DNA of 64,000 bases from Lewinellaceae bacterium (GTDB lineage Bacteria; Bacteroidota; Bacteroidia; Chitinophagales; Saprospiraceae): the NCBI GenBank assembly GCA_020636225.1, contig JACJYI010000002.1:248001-312000 (forward strand), read 5' to 3'. The notes beneath the pieces were generated by a model that saw nothing but the letters and a program-made list of their open reading frames with translations, was not told the DNA's origin and made no database searches. The number at the start of each line of letters is the position of its first letter. The stretch's first letter is position 1. The translations under genes and the position numbers were made by a program. Below are positions 17,266 to 25,409 of the stretch, piece by piece.

Positions 17266-18567
17266 ATGGCAAAAATGTTCAAATTTGGTGGCTCCAGCCT
17301 GAAGGATGCCGATTCCGTTCGCAATGTGGCCACGATTCTTCAGCGATTCAAGGATGAGAATCTGGTGATTGTCGTTTCGGCCATGGGCAAGACGACCAAT
17401 GCACTGGAAGAAGTGATCTATGCCCATGCCCGCCAGGATGGCTCAGCTGCGTCACGCCTGCAGGCCATCCAGGAGATGCATCAGAATGTGGCTCGTGAGT
17501 TGTTGCCTGGTGACCATGACGTGTTCGCCCTGCTCAACGATACTTTCGTCGAGGCGACCTGGGTACTTGAGGAACCGCCTCATCCCAACTTCGACTATAT
17601 GTATGACCAGATCATCTGCGTCGGAGAGTTGGCTTCCTCCCGCATTGTTCATGCCTATTTGCAAGAGGTTGGCCTGCCTACCCAATGGCTGGATGCCCGA
17701 GAAGTGATCATTACCGATGATATTCACCGGGAGGGGTGGGTCAATTGGGAGGAGACCGGAAAGCGTATGGAATCCAAGGTGCTTCCCATGGTCAGCCAAC
17801 CAGGATTTGTCCTGACTCAGGGCTTCATCGGGAGCACCCTGGACAATGCCAGCACGACACTGGGGCGGGAGGGATCGGATTATACCACGGCTATCTTCAC
17901 CTTCTGTCTCAATGGCGAGAGCATGACGATCTGGAAGGATGTACCGGGGGTGTTGACCGGCGATCCAAAGCTGTTTGCCAATGTGACCAAGTTGGATCGA
18001 CTGTCCTACCGGGAAGCCATTGAAATGACCTATTACGGGGCTAAGGTCATTCACCCGAAGACGATCAAGCCGCTCCAGAACAAGTCCATTCCCCTGTATG
18101 TCAAATCATTTATTGATCCCGATGGGGAAGGCACGCTGATTTCTTCGGATGTCGAAGACCTTTATCCGCCCATTGTGACCATCGAGCAGCAACAGACACT
18201 GCTGAGCATCTCTACCCGGGATTTTTCATTTGTCGCGGAACACCACCTTAGCCTGTTGTTCAAGATGATCGCCGATCTGCGGTTGCAGGTCAACATCATG
18301 CAAAACTCGGCCATCAGTTTTTCCATCTGTGTCAATCATGCACCGGAAAAGATCGATGAATTCATCAGAAGTGTGGACCGTGATTTCAAGGTCCAGCGGG
18401 AGGATGACCTGGAATTGATCACCATCCGGCACGCCCAACCTGATCTGCTCCAGAATCTGCGCAAAGGAAAGATCATCTTCCTGGAAGAGCATATCCGGGA
18501 TACGGTCCAGTTTGTCGTCAAAGAGGTGCCGATGATGAGCCGGAAGCCCGTGCACACTGAGCCGTAA
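17266..18567 (+). CDS. lysC: aspartate kinase
   Basis: This 433-residue enzyme phosphorylates aspartate, the first step toward lysine, threonine, methionine and diaminopimelate. The N-terminal kinase motif is KFGGSSLKDADSV. Other kinase motifs are VTQGFIGS-like (VLTQGFIGSTLDNA), LGREGSDYTTAIF, and VPGVLTGDPKL. The C-terminal region (about 300-433) holds two ACT-type regulatory modules that bind pathway amino acids. It is a monofunctional form, without the homoserine dehydrogenase fusion of ThrA. ATG 17266 is preferred over an upstream TTG because a -7 box lies between. Convergent with kbl. Confidence 0.93.
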   Translation: MAKMFKFGGSSLKDADSVRNVATILQRFKDENLVIVVSAMGKTTNALEEVIYAHARQDGSAASRLQAIQEMHQNVARELLPGDHDVFALLNDTFVEATWVLEEPPHPNFDYMYDQIICVGELASSRIVHAYLQEVGLPTQWLDAREVIITDDIHREGWVNWEETGKRMESKVLPMVSQPGFVLTQGFIGSTLDNASTTLGREGSDYTTAIFTFCLNGESMTIWKDVPGVLTGDPKLFANVTKLDRLSYREAIEMTYYGAKVIHPKTIKPLQNKSIPLYVKSFIDPDGEGTLISSDVEDLYPPIVTIEQQQTLLSISTRDFSFVAEHHLSLLFKMIADLRLQVNIMQNSAISFSICVNHAPEKIDEFIRSVDRDFKVQREDDLELITIRHAQPDLLQNLRKGKIIFLEEHIRDTVQFVVKEVPMMSRKPVHTEP

Positions 18568-18573
18568 CGGGAA

Positions 18574-19764
18574 TCAGGAGATCACGCCCAGTGCACGTCC
18601 CACTTTGGTAAATGCCGCAATGGCCCGATCCAGGTGGTGCGTTTCGTGTCCGGCAGACAATTGGACCCGAATCCTGGCCTTTCCTTTCGGGACAACAGGG
18701 AAATAGAAGCCGATCACGTAGATGCCTTCCGCCAGGAGCTGGTCGGCAAATTGCTGGGAAAGCACCGCATCATAGAGCATGATCGGAACGATCGGATGAT
18801 CACCTGGCAGGATATCAAACCCCGCCTCCGTCATGGCCTGACGAAAATACCGGGTATTGCGTTCAAGCTTGTCCCGCAAGGCTGTACTGCCTTCCAGGAT
18901 CTCCAGCACCTTGATCGAGGCTCCGGCAATGCTCGGCGCCAGCGTATTGGAAAACAGATAGGGGCGGCTGCGTTGACGCAGGAGTTCAACGATTTCCTTC
19001 CGAGCCGCAGTGAATCCGCCGGAGGCACCACCAAGGGCTTTGCCAAATGTACCGGTGACAATATCGATCCGTTCCATGACGCCCCGGTATTCATGGGTCC
19101 CCCGTCCTTTGGGGCCCATAAAGCCGCTTGCATGACACTCGTCGATCATCACCATGGCATCATAGCGATCCGCCAGGTCACAGATTTTGTCCAGTTGGGC
19201 GATCGTGCCGTCCATGGAAAACACACCATCTGTAGCGATCAGCCGCCGGCGGGCACCCTGACAGGACTGCAATTGAGCTTCCAGGTCAGCCATGTCATTG
19301 TGCCTGTACCGAAGGCGATTGGCTTTGCATAGCCGGATGCCGTCGATAATGGAAGCATGATTCAATTCATCTGAAATAATGGCATCATCCTGCTGGAGAA
19401 GAGGCTCGAACAGCCCTCCGTTCGCATCAAACGCTGCTGCATACAGGATCGCATCTTCCATGCCTACAAACCGGGCGATATCGCTTTCCAATCGCTTGTG
19501 CAGATCCTGTGTTCCACAAATAAACCTGACGGATGAGAGACCGAATCCATGACTGTCCAGGGCGTCCTTGGCCGCCTGGAGGACGTCGGGATGGGAAGAT
19601 AACCCGAGGTAATTGTTGGCACAGAAGTTCAGGACGTCCTGGCCCTGATCAGTGCGGATCTCTGCGCCCTGAGGACTGATGATGATCCGTTCCTTCTTGT
19701 ATAGACCGGCATCCTGAATCTCCTGGATTTCTTTGGCCAGCGCGGGTCGAACATTCGTATACAT
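18574..19764 (-). CDS. kbl: glycine C-acetyltransferase (2-amino-3-ketobutyrate CoA ligase)
   Basis: This 396-residue PLP enzyme of the alpha-oxoamine synthase family converts 2-amino-3-oxobutanoate plus CoA to glycine and acetyl-CoA. Key sites: FCANNYLGLSSHP near the start, SDELNHASIIDG, MIDECHASGFMG (Asp that holds the PLP nitrogen), and TGTFGKALGGASG with PLP lysine K242. Length and motifs fit Kbl better than KAS-type enzymes such as 8-amino-7-oxononanoate synthase. It is the second gene of a tdh-kbl operon, with a 15-base gap after tdh. Confidence 0.92.
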   Translation of the reverse strand: MYTNVRPALAKEIQEIQDAGLYKKERIIISPQGAEIRTDQGQDVLNFCANNYLGLSSHPDVLQAAKDALDSHGFGLSSVRFICGTQDLHKRLESDIARFVGMEDAILYAAAFDANGGLFEPLLQQDDAIISDELNHASIIDGIRLCKANRLRYRHNDMADLEAQLQSCQGARRRLIATDGVFSMDGTIAQLDKICDLADRYDAMVMIDECHASGFMGPKGRGTHEYRGVMERIDIVTGTFGKALGGASGGFTAARKEIVELLRQRSRPYLFSNTLAPSIAGASIKVLEILEGSTALRDKLERNTRYFRQAMTEAGFDILPGDHPIVPIMLYDAVLSQQFADQLLAEGIYVIGFYFPVVPKGKARIRVQLSAGHETHHLDRAIAAFTKVGRALGVIS

Positions 19765-19779
19765 AGGTGGGTAGCTTTC

Positions 19780-20742
19780 TTAGTGGATGGCTTCTCCAGA
19801 TGTCATCTGGCGTTCGAGGTGGTACAGCATGTCACGGGTCATCATCTCCAGGTCAAATGCAGGGCGCCATCCCCAATCCTCCCTGGCTGAGGAATCATCG
19901 ATCCGTTGGGGCCATGATGCGGCGATGGCCTGACGGAAATCCGGAGCATATTCGACCGTGAAATCAGGGACAACTCTCTGGATACTGGCAGCGAGTTCAT
20001 GAGGATCAAAATCCATCCCGGCAAGATTGTAACTGGTCCGCACCCGGATCTGTTCCTGAGGGGCTGCCATCAATTCCAGAGTTGCCCGGATGGCATCTTC
20101 CATGTAGATCATAGGCAATCGGGCATCTTCCTTCAGGAAACAGGTATAGTGTTCACGACGGGTTGCGTAGTGAAAAATGTCCACGGCGTAGTCGGTGGTG
20201 CCTCCACCCGGAGGGCTCTGATAGCCGATGATCCCCGGATAGCGCAATGACCGGACATCCAGGCCATATCGGTGGAAATAATAGTACCCCCAGTTTTCTC
20301 CGGCCGCCTTGCTCATGCCATACACCGTGCTAGGAATCAGGGGTACGTCCTGACCGGCCAGGCTCAGGTCGATTCCTGCGCCAAACACAGCGATCGAGCT
20401 GGGATAAAAGACACGATTGACCCCTTTGGTCCGGGCTGTTTCGAGGATGTTGAGCAATCCGTCCATGTTGACCTGCCAGGTCATCAGCGGATCCTTCTCA
20501 CCAGAAGCCGACAGAATGGCCGCCAGGTGATAGATCTGGGTGGTGCCTTGCTGGGATACCAGCTCTTCCAGGCCGATCCGATCCAGTACGTTCAGGATGA
20601 CGAACTTCCCTTTCCATTGGGGAATCGGTCGAATATCCGTAGCAATGACAGCCTCCTGGCCATAGCGTTCTGCCAGTGCCTGAAGCAATACCTGACCGAT
20701 CTGACCTCCAGCTCCCGTGACGATGATCTGTTCCTGTTGCAT
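19780..20742 (-). CDS. tdh: L-threonine 3-dehydrogenase, SDR type
   Basis: This 320-residue NAD-dependent enzyme is of the extended SDR (epimerase-like) family. It should oxidise threonine to 2-amino-3-oxobutanoate. The Rossmann motif is IIVTGAGGQIGQV. The catalytic Tyr and Lys are in YGMSKAAGE, after PSSIAVFG. It differs from the zinc-type Tdh of E. coli; the Bacteroidota often use this short-chain form. It is directly followed by kbl, which confirms the pathway. The ATG at 20742 is chosen over a GTG at 20757 because it sits downstream of a palindrome and box at 20757-20778. Confidence 0.88.
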   Translation of the reverse strand: MQQEQIIVTGAGGQIGQVLLQALAERYGQEAVIATDIRPIPQWKGKFVILNVLDRIGLEELVSQQGTTQIYHLAAILSASGEKDPLMTWQVNMDGLLNILETARTKGVNRVFYPSSIAVFGAGIDLSLAGQDVPLIPSTVYGMSKAAGENWGYYYFHRYGLDVRSLRYPGIIGYQSPPGGGTTDYAVDIFHYATRREHYTCFLKEDARLPMIYMEDAIRATLELMAAPQEQIRVRTSYNLAGMDFDPHELAASIQRVVPDFTVEYAPDFRQAIAASWPQRIDDSSAREDWGWRPAFDLEMMTRDMLYHLERQMTSGEAIH

Positions 20743-20756
20743 GTCCAATGTCCCCA

Positions 20757-20778
20757 CTTTATCGGGCCGATAAAGGTA
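20757..20778 (-). promoter_or_regulatory. palindrome and -7-like box ahead of tdh-kbl
   Basis: The plus strand has CTTTATCGG-G-CCGATAAAG (20757-20775), a 19-base palindrome. On the minus strand TACCTTTA (20771-20778) resembles a TAnnTTTG -7 box, 29 bases from the tdh ATG. The palindrome overlaps the predicted start of transcription, which suits an operator. It could also be a weak attenuator hairpin. Confidence 0.4.
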
Positions 20779-20779
20779 C

Positions 20780-21238
20780 TCATTCGTCGTTGAAATCTGG
20801 AATGGTGGACAGGTAGTTCACTCGCTGTTCGACAGGATCGATCTGCATGCACCAGGTCCGGGCACCGTTCGTCACGATCAGGTAAGTCACGTTGGTGACC
20901 AGGTTGTAGCGGGCGATCTGGTCCAGCACGGCTTGACTCAGGGTGATCTGTGGCGCCTTGACCTCGATCAGGGCGAGAGGTGCACCGGTGCGGTCATGGA
21001 TCATCAGGTCATATCGACGCTGTTGGCCGAACACCGTGATCTGACGTTCCACCGATATCCGTGTCCGGGTCGTTTTCTGCTCCGCCAACAGGAAATGGAT
21101 GAACAACTGTCGGACGATTTCCTCCGGGGTCATCGGCACATACTTCCTTCTGATCGGGTCCCAGATTTCATGGCGATCCCTGGTGGTGCGAATCTTGAGA
21201 TGATTGCGGTAGGACGGCAAGTGAAGGGACAGTTCCAT
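20780..21238 (-). CDS. stand-alone type I restriction HsdR N-terminal-like nuclease domain
   Basis: This 152-residue protein is a single PD-(D/E)xK-type domain as in the N-terminus of HsdR (HSDR_N_2). It shows RRKYVPMTPEEIVRQLFIHF, then ISVERQITVFG, RYDLMIHDR and LALIEVKAPQ (Asp and ExK core), with a following TLSQAVLDQIARYN helix and YLIVTNGARTW strand. The nuclease residues are intact. It has no helicase or methylase partner. In Bacteroidota such small proteins are common next to housekeeping genes, and their role is unclear. The ATG at 21238 avoids an overlap with the gene upstream; the two are separated by 19 bases and probably co-transcribed. Confidence 0.7.
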   Translation of the reverse strand: MELSLHLPSYRNHLKIRTTRDRHEIWDPIRRKYVPMTPEEIVRQLFIHFLLAEQKTTRTRISVERQITVFGQQRRYDLMIHDRTGAPLALIEVKAPQITLSQAVLDQIARYNLVTNVTYLIVTNGARTWCMQIDPVEQRVNYLSTIPDFNDE

Positions 21239-21257
21239 GGAGATGGCAGGCGGTCTG

Positions 21258-22844
21258 TTACACGTTGGTCTGGTCACTGGACCATTCGACGGAATAGATC
21301 GACAGGTCATTCCTTCCAGTGGTCAGGAGGGTGGGTGACCAGAACGAAGCATGACGATGGACGGGTGCTGGAAGTTCCTCGCGCCATACCGGGGGCAGAT
21401 CTGATATCAGGCCGATTAATCGATCCAGTTCGGGGCCATATTGCCGGGCCAGGACAGGTTGAACCAGGGCTGCGCCACCGTCCGACGCATATCCTGGCTC
21501 AAGGTACAGGTCAACTGTCTGAATGGCTGGCTGGTTGCGGAGCGTCGATCCACTGGATTCTGCTGCGATCAGCCAATCTGACCATTGCAAGGTTTCTGTC
21601 GATCGCCCCAGATGTTGGAGCCAGAGCCTTGTCAGATGGCGCAAGTTGTCCTGGATCCCGGACATGGCCTGTTGGCAGGACAGTTGCAACCAGGCATTCT
21701 CCGGGGTCTGATATTCGATCCATCGGCTCAGATACCAAACGGAAAAGGCAGAACGGAATGAATTCATATCCTGCCCGGAGTGGGCTTTCAGCATTTCCCT
21801 GGCAGGAAGAGGTAGTTCCATGTACCAGATCTTGACCGCAGCGATCTCACGTAGATCAATCAGATTTGATTGCAGCCGTTGAAGACGATGGTGAATTTGC
21901 TTGATCTCCTGTTTGATCTCGGCAAAGGATATGGATTGGAATCCACTCCACGAAGACAAGAACCTGCTGGATAGAACGGATTGCTCGAATCGGTTGAGTT
22001 GCTCAGTAAACTCCAGCAGTAGTTCCCGATGGTCAGGATCGTCCTGGAATCGGTTGATCGTCGATCGTGCCAGGTCGTTCCAGGTGGCAGCCCAATCATG
22101 ATGTCCAGGCTGTTGTCGGATTTTCCGGTGGATTTGTCCGGTCAAGGCAGACCACGTGGCGGATAACCTGTTCAAATCTTCCAGCCATTGGCCAATACGG
22201 GTTTGGGTGTCCTCCACAGGGGTTTCGGCGAGAACGTTCGGATGAATTTGCTCTGCCTCCAACTGGTGGAACTGCATCAGTCGTTTCTGCCTGGATGGGG
22301 TCATGTCCTCGAGAACCCTGTCCAGGATCCTGAATTCCTCATGAGTCCAACGGAAGGATTCGATCGCCACATCATGAAAGTGCTGCAATGGAAGGCCCTG
22401 GATGGCATGGAGGATGGATTGAAGGACCTCCAGGCTGTTCAAGGCACCAAAGGTGATCTGCTCCAGTTCTGCCACTGCCTTCTCCCAGTCAGAAAACGCA
22501 TTCTGCCAAACCTCGATTTCCCTGGATAGTTCCTGGCTGAAGTCCTTTCCCCGGGTCTGTTTCTCGGTCATGGTCAAGGAAGGAAGCCGTTCATTGACCA
22601 ATGCCTTGAGGCGTTCCGTTACCTCCTTATTTCCATGGATTCGGACCATTCGCTGATTCATCAGGGCATAGCCAATAAGGGTCAACGCCGTCTCGATATC
22701 GTTCGGGACAGTGGTCCAACGGGTTGGAAACTCATCCGGAGAATGAGGGTATTGCTCGATCGGACCCAATGGGGAATAGCGAAAGTGGGGGAGTTTCCTG
22801 TTGGAGGAACGCGATGACGTTCGCCCCCAAATGCGATGTAGCAT
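21258..22844 (-). CDS. large helical protein of unknown function
   Basis: This 528-residue protein has no family I recognise. It has no signal peptide and no membrane segment. Residues about 55-90 hold FPTRW...VPNDIETALTLIGYALMNQ. From about 95 to 400 it is rich in Glu, Gln, Arg and Leu with long heptad-like helices (for example SREIEVWQNAFSDWEKAV, IKQEIKQIHHRLQRLQSNL). The C-terminal 120 residues are mixed, with VDLYLEPGYASDGGAALVQ and a final VHRHASFWSPTLL. It probably forms a coiled-coil scaffold. It is upstream of, and 19 bases from, the HsdR_N-like gene, so they may be one unit. A TACATTTG box precedes it. Confidence 0.55.
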   Translation of the reverse strand: MLHRIWGRTSSRSSNRKLPHFRYSPLGPIEQYPHSPDEFPTRWTTVPNDIETALTLIGYALMNQRMVRIHGNKEVTERLKALVNERLPSLTMTEKQTRGKDFSQELSREIEVWQNAFSDWEKAVAELEQITFGALNSLEVLQSILHAIQGLPLQHFHDVAIESFRWTHEEFRILDRVLEDMTPSRQKRLMQFHQLEAEQIHPNVLAETPVEDTQTRIGQWLEDLNRLSATWSALTGQIHRKIRQQPGHHDWAATWNDLARSTINRFQDDPDHRELLLEFTEQLNRFEQSVLSSRFLSSWSGFQSISFAEIKQEIKQIHHRLQRLQSNLIDLREIAAVKIWYMELPLPAREMLKAHSGQDMNSFRSAFSVWYLSRWIEYQTPENAWLQLSCQQAMSGIQDNLRHLTRLWLQHLGRSTETLQWSDWLIAAESSGSTLRNQPAIQTVDLYLEPGYASDGGAALVQPVLARQYGPELDRLIGLISDLPPVWREELPAPVHRHASFWSPTLLTTGRNDLSIYSVEWSSDQTNV

Positions 22845-22868
22845 AAGAGGCTGGATTGGTGTTTGTTA

Positions 22869-22876
22869 CAAATGTA
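22869..22876 (-). promoter_or_regulatory. candidate -7 box of the 22844 gene
   Basis: On the minus strand this is TACATTTG, matching TAnnTTTG, 25 bases upstream of the ATG at 22844. It suggests that the two minus-strand genes 22844 and 21238 form one transcript. Confidence 0.42.
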
Positions 22877-23033
22877 TCGATTCTTGAAGATGTAACCTAC
22901 AGGTGGAAACCTGCATGCATGGAGATGGTTACGGCGACATGATCGAATATGGATACCAATCAGGATTGCCAGGCAAGTAGGGATAGTGGTCACCTTTGGC
23001 AGGCGGACTATCTTGTGGCCGAATCGCAAGACT

Positions 23034-24662
23034 ATGATGACGAACAAGGAGATCGCCGGCTGGTTTCGGAAGTTGGCAGATATCATGGAGCTGCACGGAG
23101 AGAATCCATTCAAGATCAGGAGCTACCAGAGTGCCTATGTCACCCTCCGGAAGTGGGGAGAGCCCTTGGCGGATCTTTCCCTGGATCAATTGAACGAGAT
23201 CAGCGGGATTGGCAAAGCCATATCCGAAAAGATCCGGGAATTGGTGGAGACCGGAACATTGGCTACCTACCAGAAGTATGCCGACCAGACACCGGAAGGT
23301 GTAGTCGAACTGTTGGATGTGCCCGGGATTGGACCAAAGAAGGTCCGGTTGCTCTGGAAGGAATTGGGCGTTGAATCGCTCGGAGAGTTGCTCTATGCCT
23401 GCAATGAGAACCGATTGATCGAATTGAAGGGGTTTGGCGTGAAGACCCAGGAGGACCTTCAGGCCAAACTGGCCTTTTATCTCCAGAACAAGGGCCAGAT
23501 GCGGTATCCGGATGCCCTGCAGGTCGCCCGGGAGGTCTTGATGGAATTGGAGGCCCTGGCTCCTGGGGCCAGGGTGGAACTCACCGGCGAATTGAGACGG
23601 GGCTGCCAGGTGATCTCCGAGATAGCCATGCTCTGGAATCCTCCGGCTACCATGGATCTGGCCGGGCTTCCCGGCTTCAAGCGGGAAGAGGAGTCCTGGT
23701 GGTATCTCCGGGAGGACCATCCTGCTGTACGGGTATTCACAACCTCGTTGGATCAATGGGGAGAGCAGTTGTGGCTGACCACAGGTACTCCGGCCTATGT
23801 CCGGTCATTTCCGGTAACTGCCCGGACGGCCGCTGAGGAATCTGATTTCATGCGAGCCAATGATTTGCCCCTTCATCTGCCTGAATGGCGGGAATCCAGG
23901 GAATGGGCGGAAGCTGCGGCAGGACGGCCAGGCGAACTGATCGATGTCCATCATATCCGCGGCATGATCCATGCCCACAGCAAGTGGTCAGATGGGGTGC
24001 ATACCGTGGAGGAGATGGCATTGGCGGCCAGGTCTGCAGGAGCGGAATACCTGGTCATGACCGATCACTCCCAGTCAGCATTCTATGCCAATGGATTGAA
24101 ACCTGATCGCGTGGTGGCTCAGCGAAAGGAGATTGAGGCTCTGAATCGACAGCTTGCCCCGTTTCGGATCTTTCATGGCATCGAATCGGATATCCTGTAT
24201 TCAGGGGAGCTGGACTACGAGGAAGATGTGCTGTCCTCGTTCGATGTGGTGATCGCTTCCGTGCACAGTCAGTTGAAGATGGATGAAGATCGGGCCATGA
24301 CGCGCCTGCTCGGGGCGATCCAGAATCGGCATACCCGGATCCTGGGGCACCCCACTGGCCGCCTGCTTCTCTCGAGATCCGGGTACCCGGTGGACCACCG
24401 GAAACTGATCGAAGCGTGTGCAGAACACGGGGTAGCGATCGAGCTCAATGCCAATCCGGCCCGGTTGGACCTGGATTATACCTGGTTGCCCTATGCCATG
24501 GAATGCGGGGTCCTGGTCGCCATCAATCCGGATGCCCATTCGATGGCTGGAATTCAGGATGTGCAGTATGGTGTACAAGTGGCCAGAAAAGCCGGCCTCA
24601 GGGTAGATAACTGCTTAAATACCATGGATATAGGACGTTTTTTGGAATGGATTTCTGATTAA
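23034..24662 (+). CDS. PolX-like protein with degenerate polymerase site and intact PHP domain
   Basis: This 542-residue protein has the layout of bacterial DNA polymerase X. Residues 1-150 are HhH modules with ISGIGKAISEKI and LDVPGIGPKKV. A palm-like region (about 155-265) has VELTGELRRGCQVISEIAML, where active enzymes have a GSxRR...GDIDIL form; the Asp pair is replaced by E196 and A198, and no Asp is seen at the third site. The C-terminal PHP domain is complete: H313-A-H315, D320, TDH345S, E384, H411, H439 and D500-A-H502. It should act as a PHP-type 3'-5' exonuclease or phosphoesterase, with the palm perhaps structural. Divergent from the gene at 22844. Confidence 0.82.
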   Translation: MMTNKEIAGWFRKLADIMELHGENPFKIRSYQSAYVTLRKWGEPLADLSLDQLNEISGIGKAISEKIRELVETGTLATYQKYADQTPEGVVELLDVPGIGPKKVRLLWKELGVESLGELLYACNENRLIELKGFGVKTQEDLQAKLAFYLQNKGQMRYPDALQVAREVLMELEALAPGARVELTGELRRGCQVISEIAMLWNPPATMDLAGLPGFKREEESWWYLREDHPAVRVFTTSLDQWGEQLWLTTGTPAYVRSFPVTARTAAEESDFMRANDLPLHLPEWRESREWAEAAAGRPGELIDVHHIRGMIHAHSKWSDGVHTVEEMALAARSAGAEYLVMTDHSQSAFYANGLKPDRVVAQRKEIEALNRQLAPFRIFHGIESDILYSGELDYEEDVLSSFDVVIASVHSQLKMDEDRAMTRLLGAIQNRHTRILGHPTGRLLLSRSGYPVDHRKLIEACAEHGVAIELNANPARLDLDYTWLPYAMECGVLVAINPDAHSMAGIQDVQYGVQVARKAGLRVDNCLNTMDIGRFLEWISD

Positions 24663-24696
24663 CACCCTGTTAACAGGCAATCGGGGAGGTGCCGTC

Positions 24697-24704
24697 TAAT
24701 TTTG
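24697..24704 (+). promoter_or_regulatory. candidate promoter of the DUF1573 gene
   Basis: TAATTTTG, matching TAnnTTTG, lies 63 bases before the ATG at 24768. GTTAAC about 25 bases upstream may be a weak -33 site. Confidence 0.4.
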
Positions 24705-24767
24705 TGGCCTGTGAACAATTTCACGGGAATTGCGTATTGAATCTCAATCACTAAGAAAGAACGTCAA

Positions 24768-25301
24768 ATGAAAAGATTGATCTTCGGTTTTGCTACTTCG
24801 ATTGCCCTTCTCACGATGGTTGCATGTGGTAGTGACCAGGCTGAATCAGCCGCAGAAACTTCACCTGAACAAACCGCCGGAAGTGTCGTCTCCAACGAGA
24901 CGTCTCCTGTTCAACCAGCTGCACAGCCAGCAGAAGCTGAGGTCCCTTCTGGTCCGACGACCCAGATGACCTTCCAGACCGATGAATACGACTTTGGTAA
25001 GGTGAAGTCCGGGGTTTCCGTAACGCACGAGTACCAGTTTACCAACACCGGACAGGAAGACCTGATCATTGCCAATGCCAAAGGCAGTTGCGGATGTACG
25101 GTTCCTCAGTGGCCAAAAGAGCCGATCGCTCCAGGTAAGACGGGTATCATCAAGGTTGTCTTTGACTCCAAGGGAAAGAGTGGTCCGCAAAGCAAGCGTG
25201 TGACCATCACGGCCAACACCAATCCGCCGCAGACCTTCCTGACGATCAAGGGTGAGGTGGAAGCTGATCCTGCCAAGGTCAACGTGGAACAAGTCCAGTA
25301 A
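24768..25301 (+). CDS. DUF1573 lipoprotein
   Basis: This 177-residue protein has a lipoprotein signal: MKRLIFGF, then a hydrophobic core and LTMVACGS with lipid Cys at 20. A low-complexity linker rich in E, S, P and A (residues 22-65) follows. The DUF1573 domain spans about 66-165 with the signature GSCGCTVPQWPKEPIAPGKTG and repeated beta strands that fit an Ig-like fold. It is probably anchored at the outer membrane or inner membrane, facing the periplasm. Function of the family is unknown. It has its own promoter and a strong terminator. Confidence 0.85.
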   Translation: MKRLIFGFATSIALLTMVACGSDQAESAAETSPEQTAGSVVSNETSPVQPAAQPAEAEVPSGPTTQMTFQTDEYDFGKVKSGVSVTHEYQFTNTGQEDLIIANAKGSCGCTVPQWPKEPIAPGKTGIIKVVFDSKGKSGPQSKRVTITANTNPPQTFLTIKGEVEADPAKVNVEQVQ

Positions 25302-25323
25302 ACCTGGTCGATCAACCTTCTCA

Positions 25324-25361
25324 ATGCCCGATCAATCCTCTAGATTGATCGGGCATTTTCT
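25324..25361 (+). terminator. intrinsic terminator
   Basis: ATGCCCGATCAAT and ATTGATCGGGCAT pair around a short CCTCTAG loop, and TTTTCTTT follows. It ends the DUF1573 transcript. Confidence 0.8.
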
Positions 25362-25409
25362 TTCCGGTAACCTTTCCAACTCTCAAAAACTAGCGATCTT
25401 TCCCCCCTT

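Noticed and set aside
20780..21238. Complete type I restriction-modification locus
   Set aside because: Only the N-terminal HsdR-like domain is present; no HsdM, HsdS or helicase in the window.
22929..23756. A 275-codon minus-strand frame opposite the PolX-like gene
   Set aside because: Shadow of the real gene on the plus strand.
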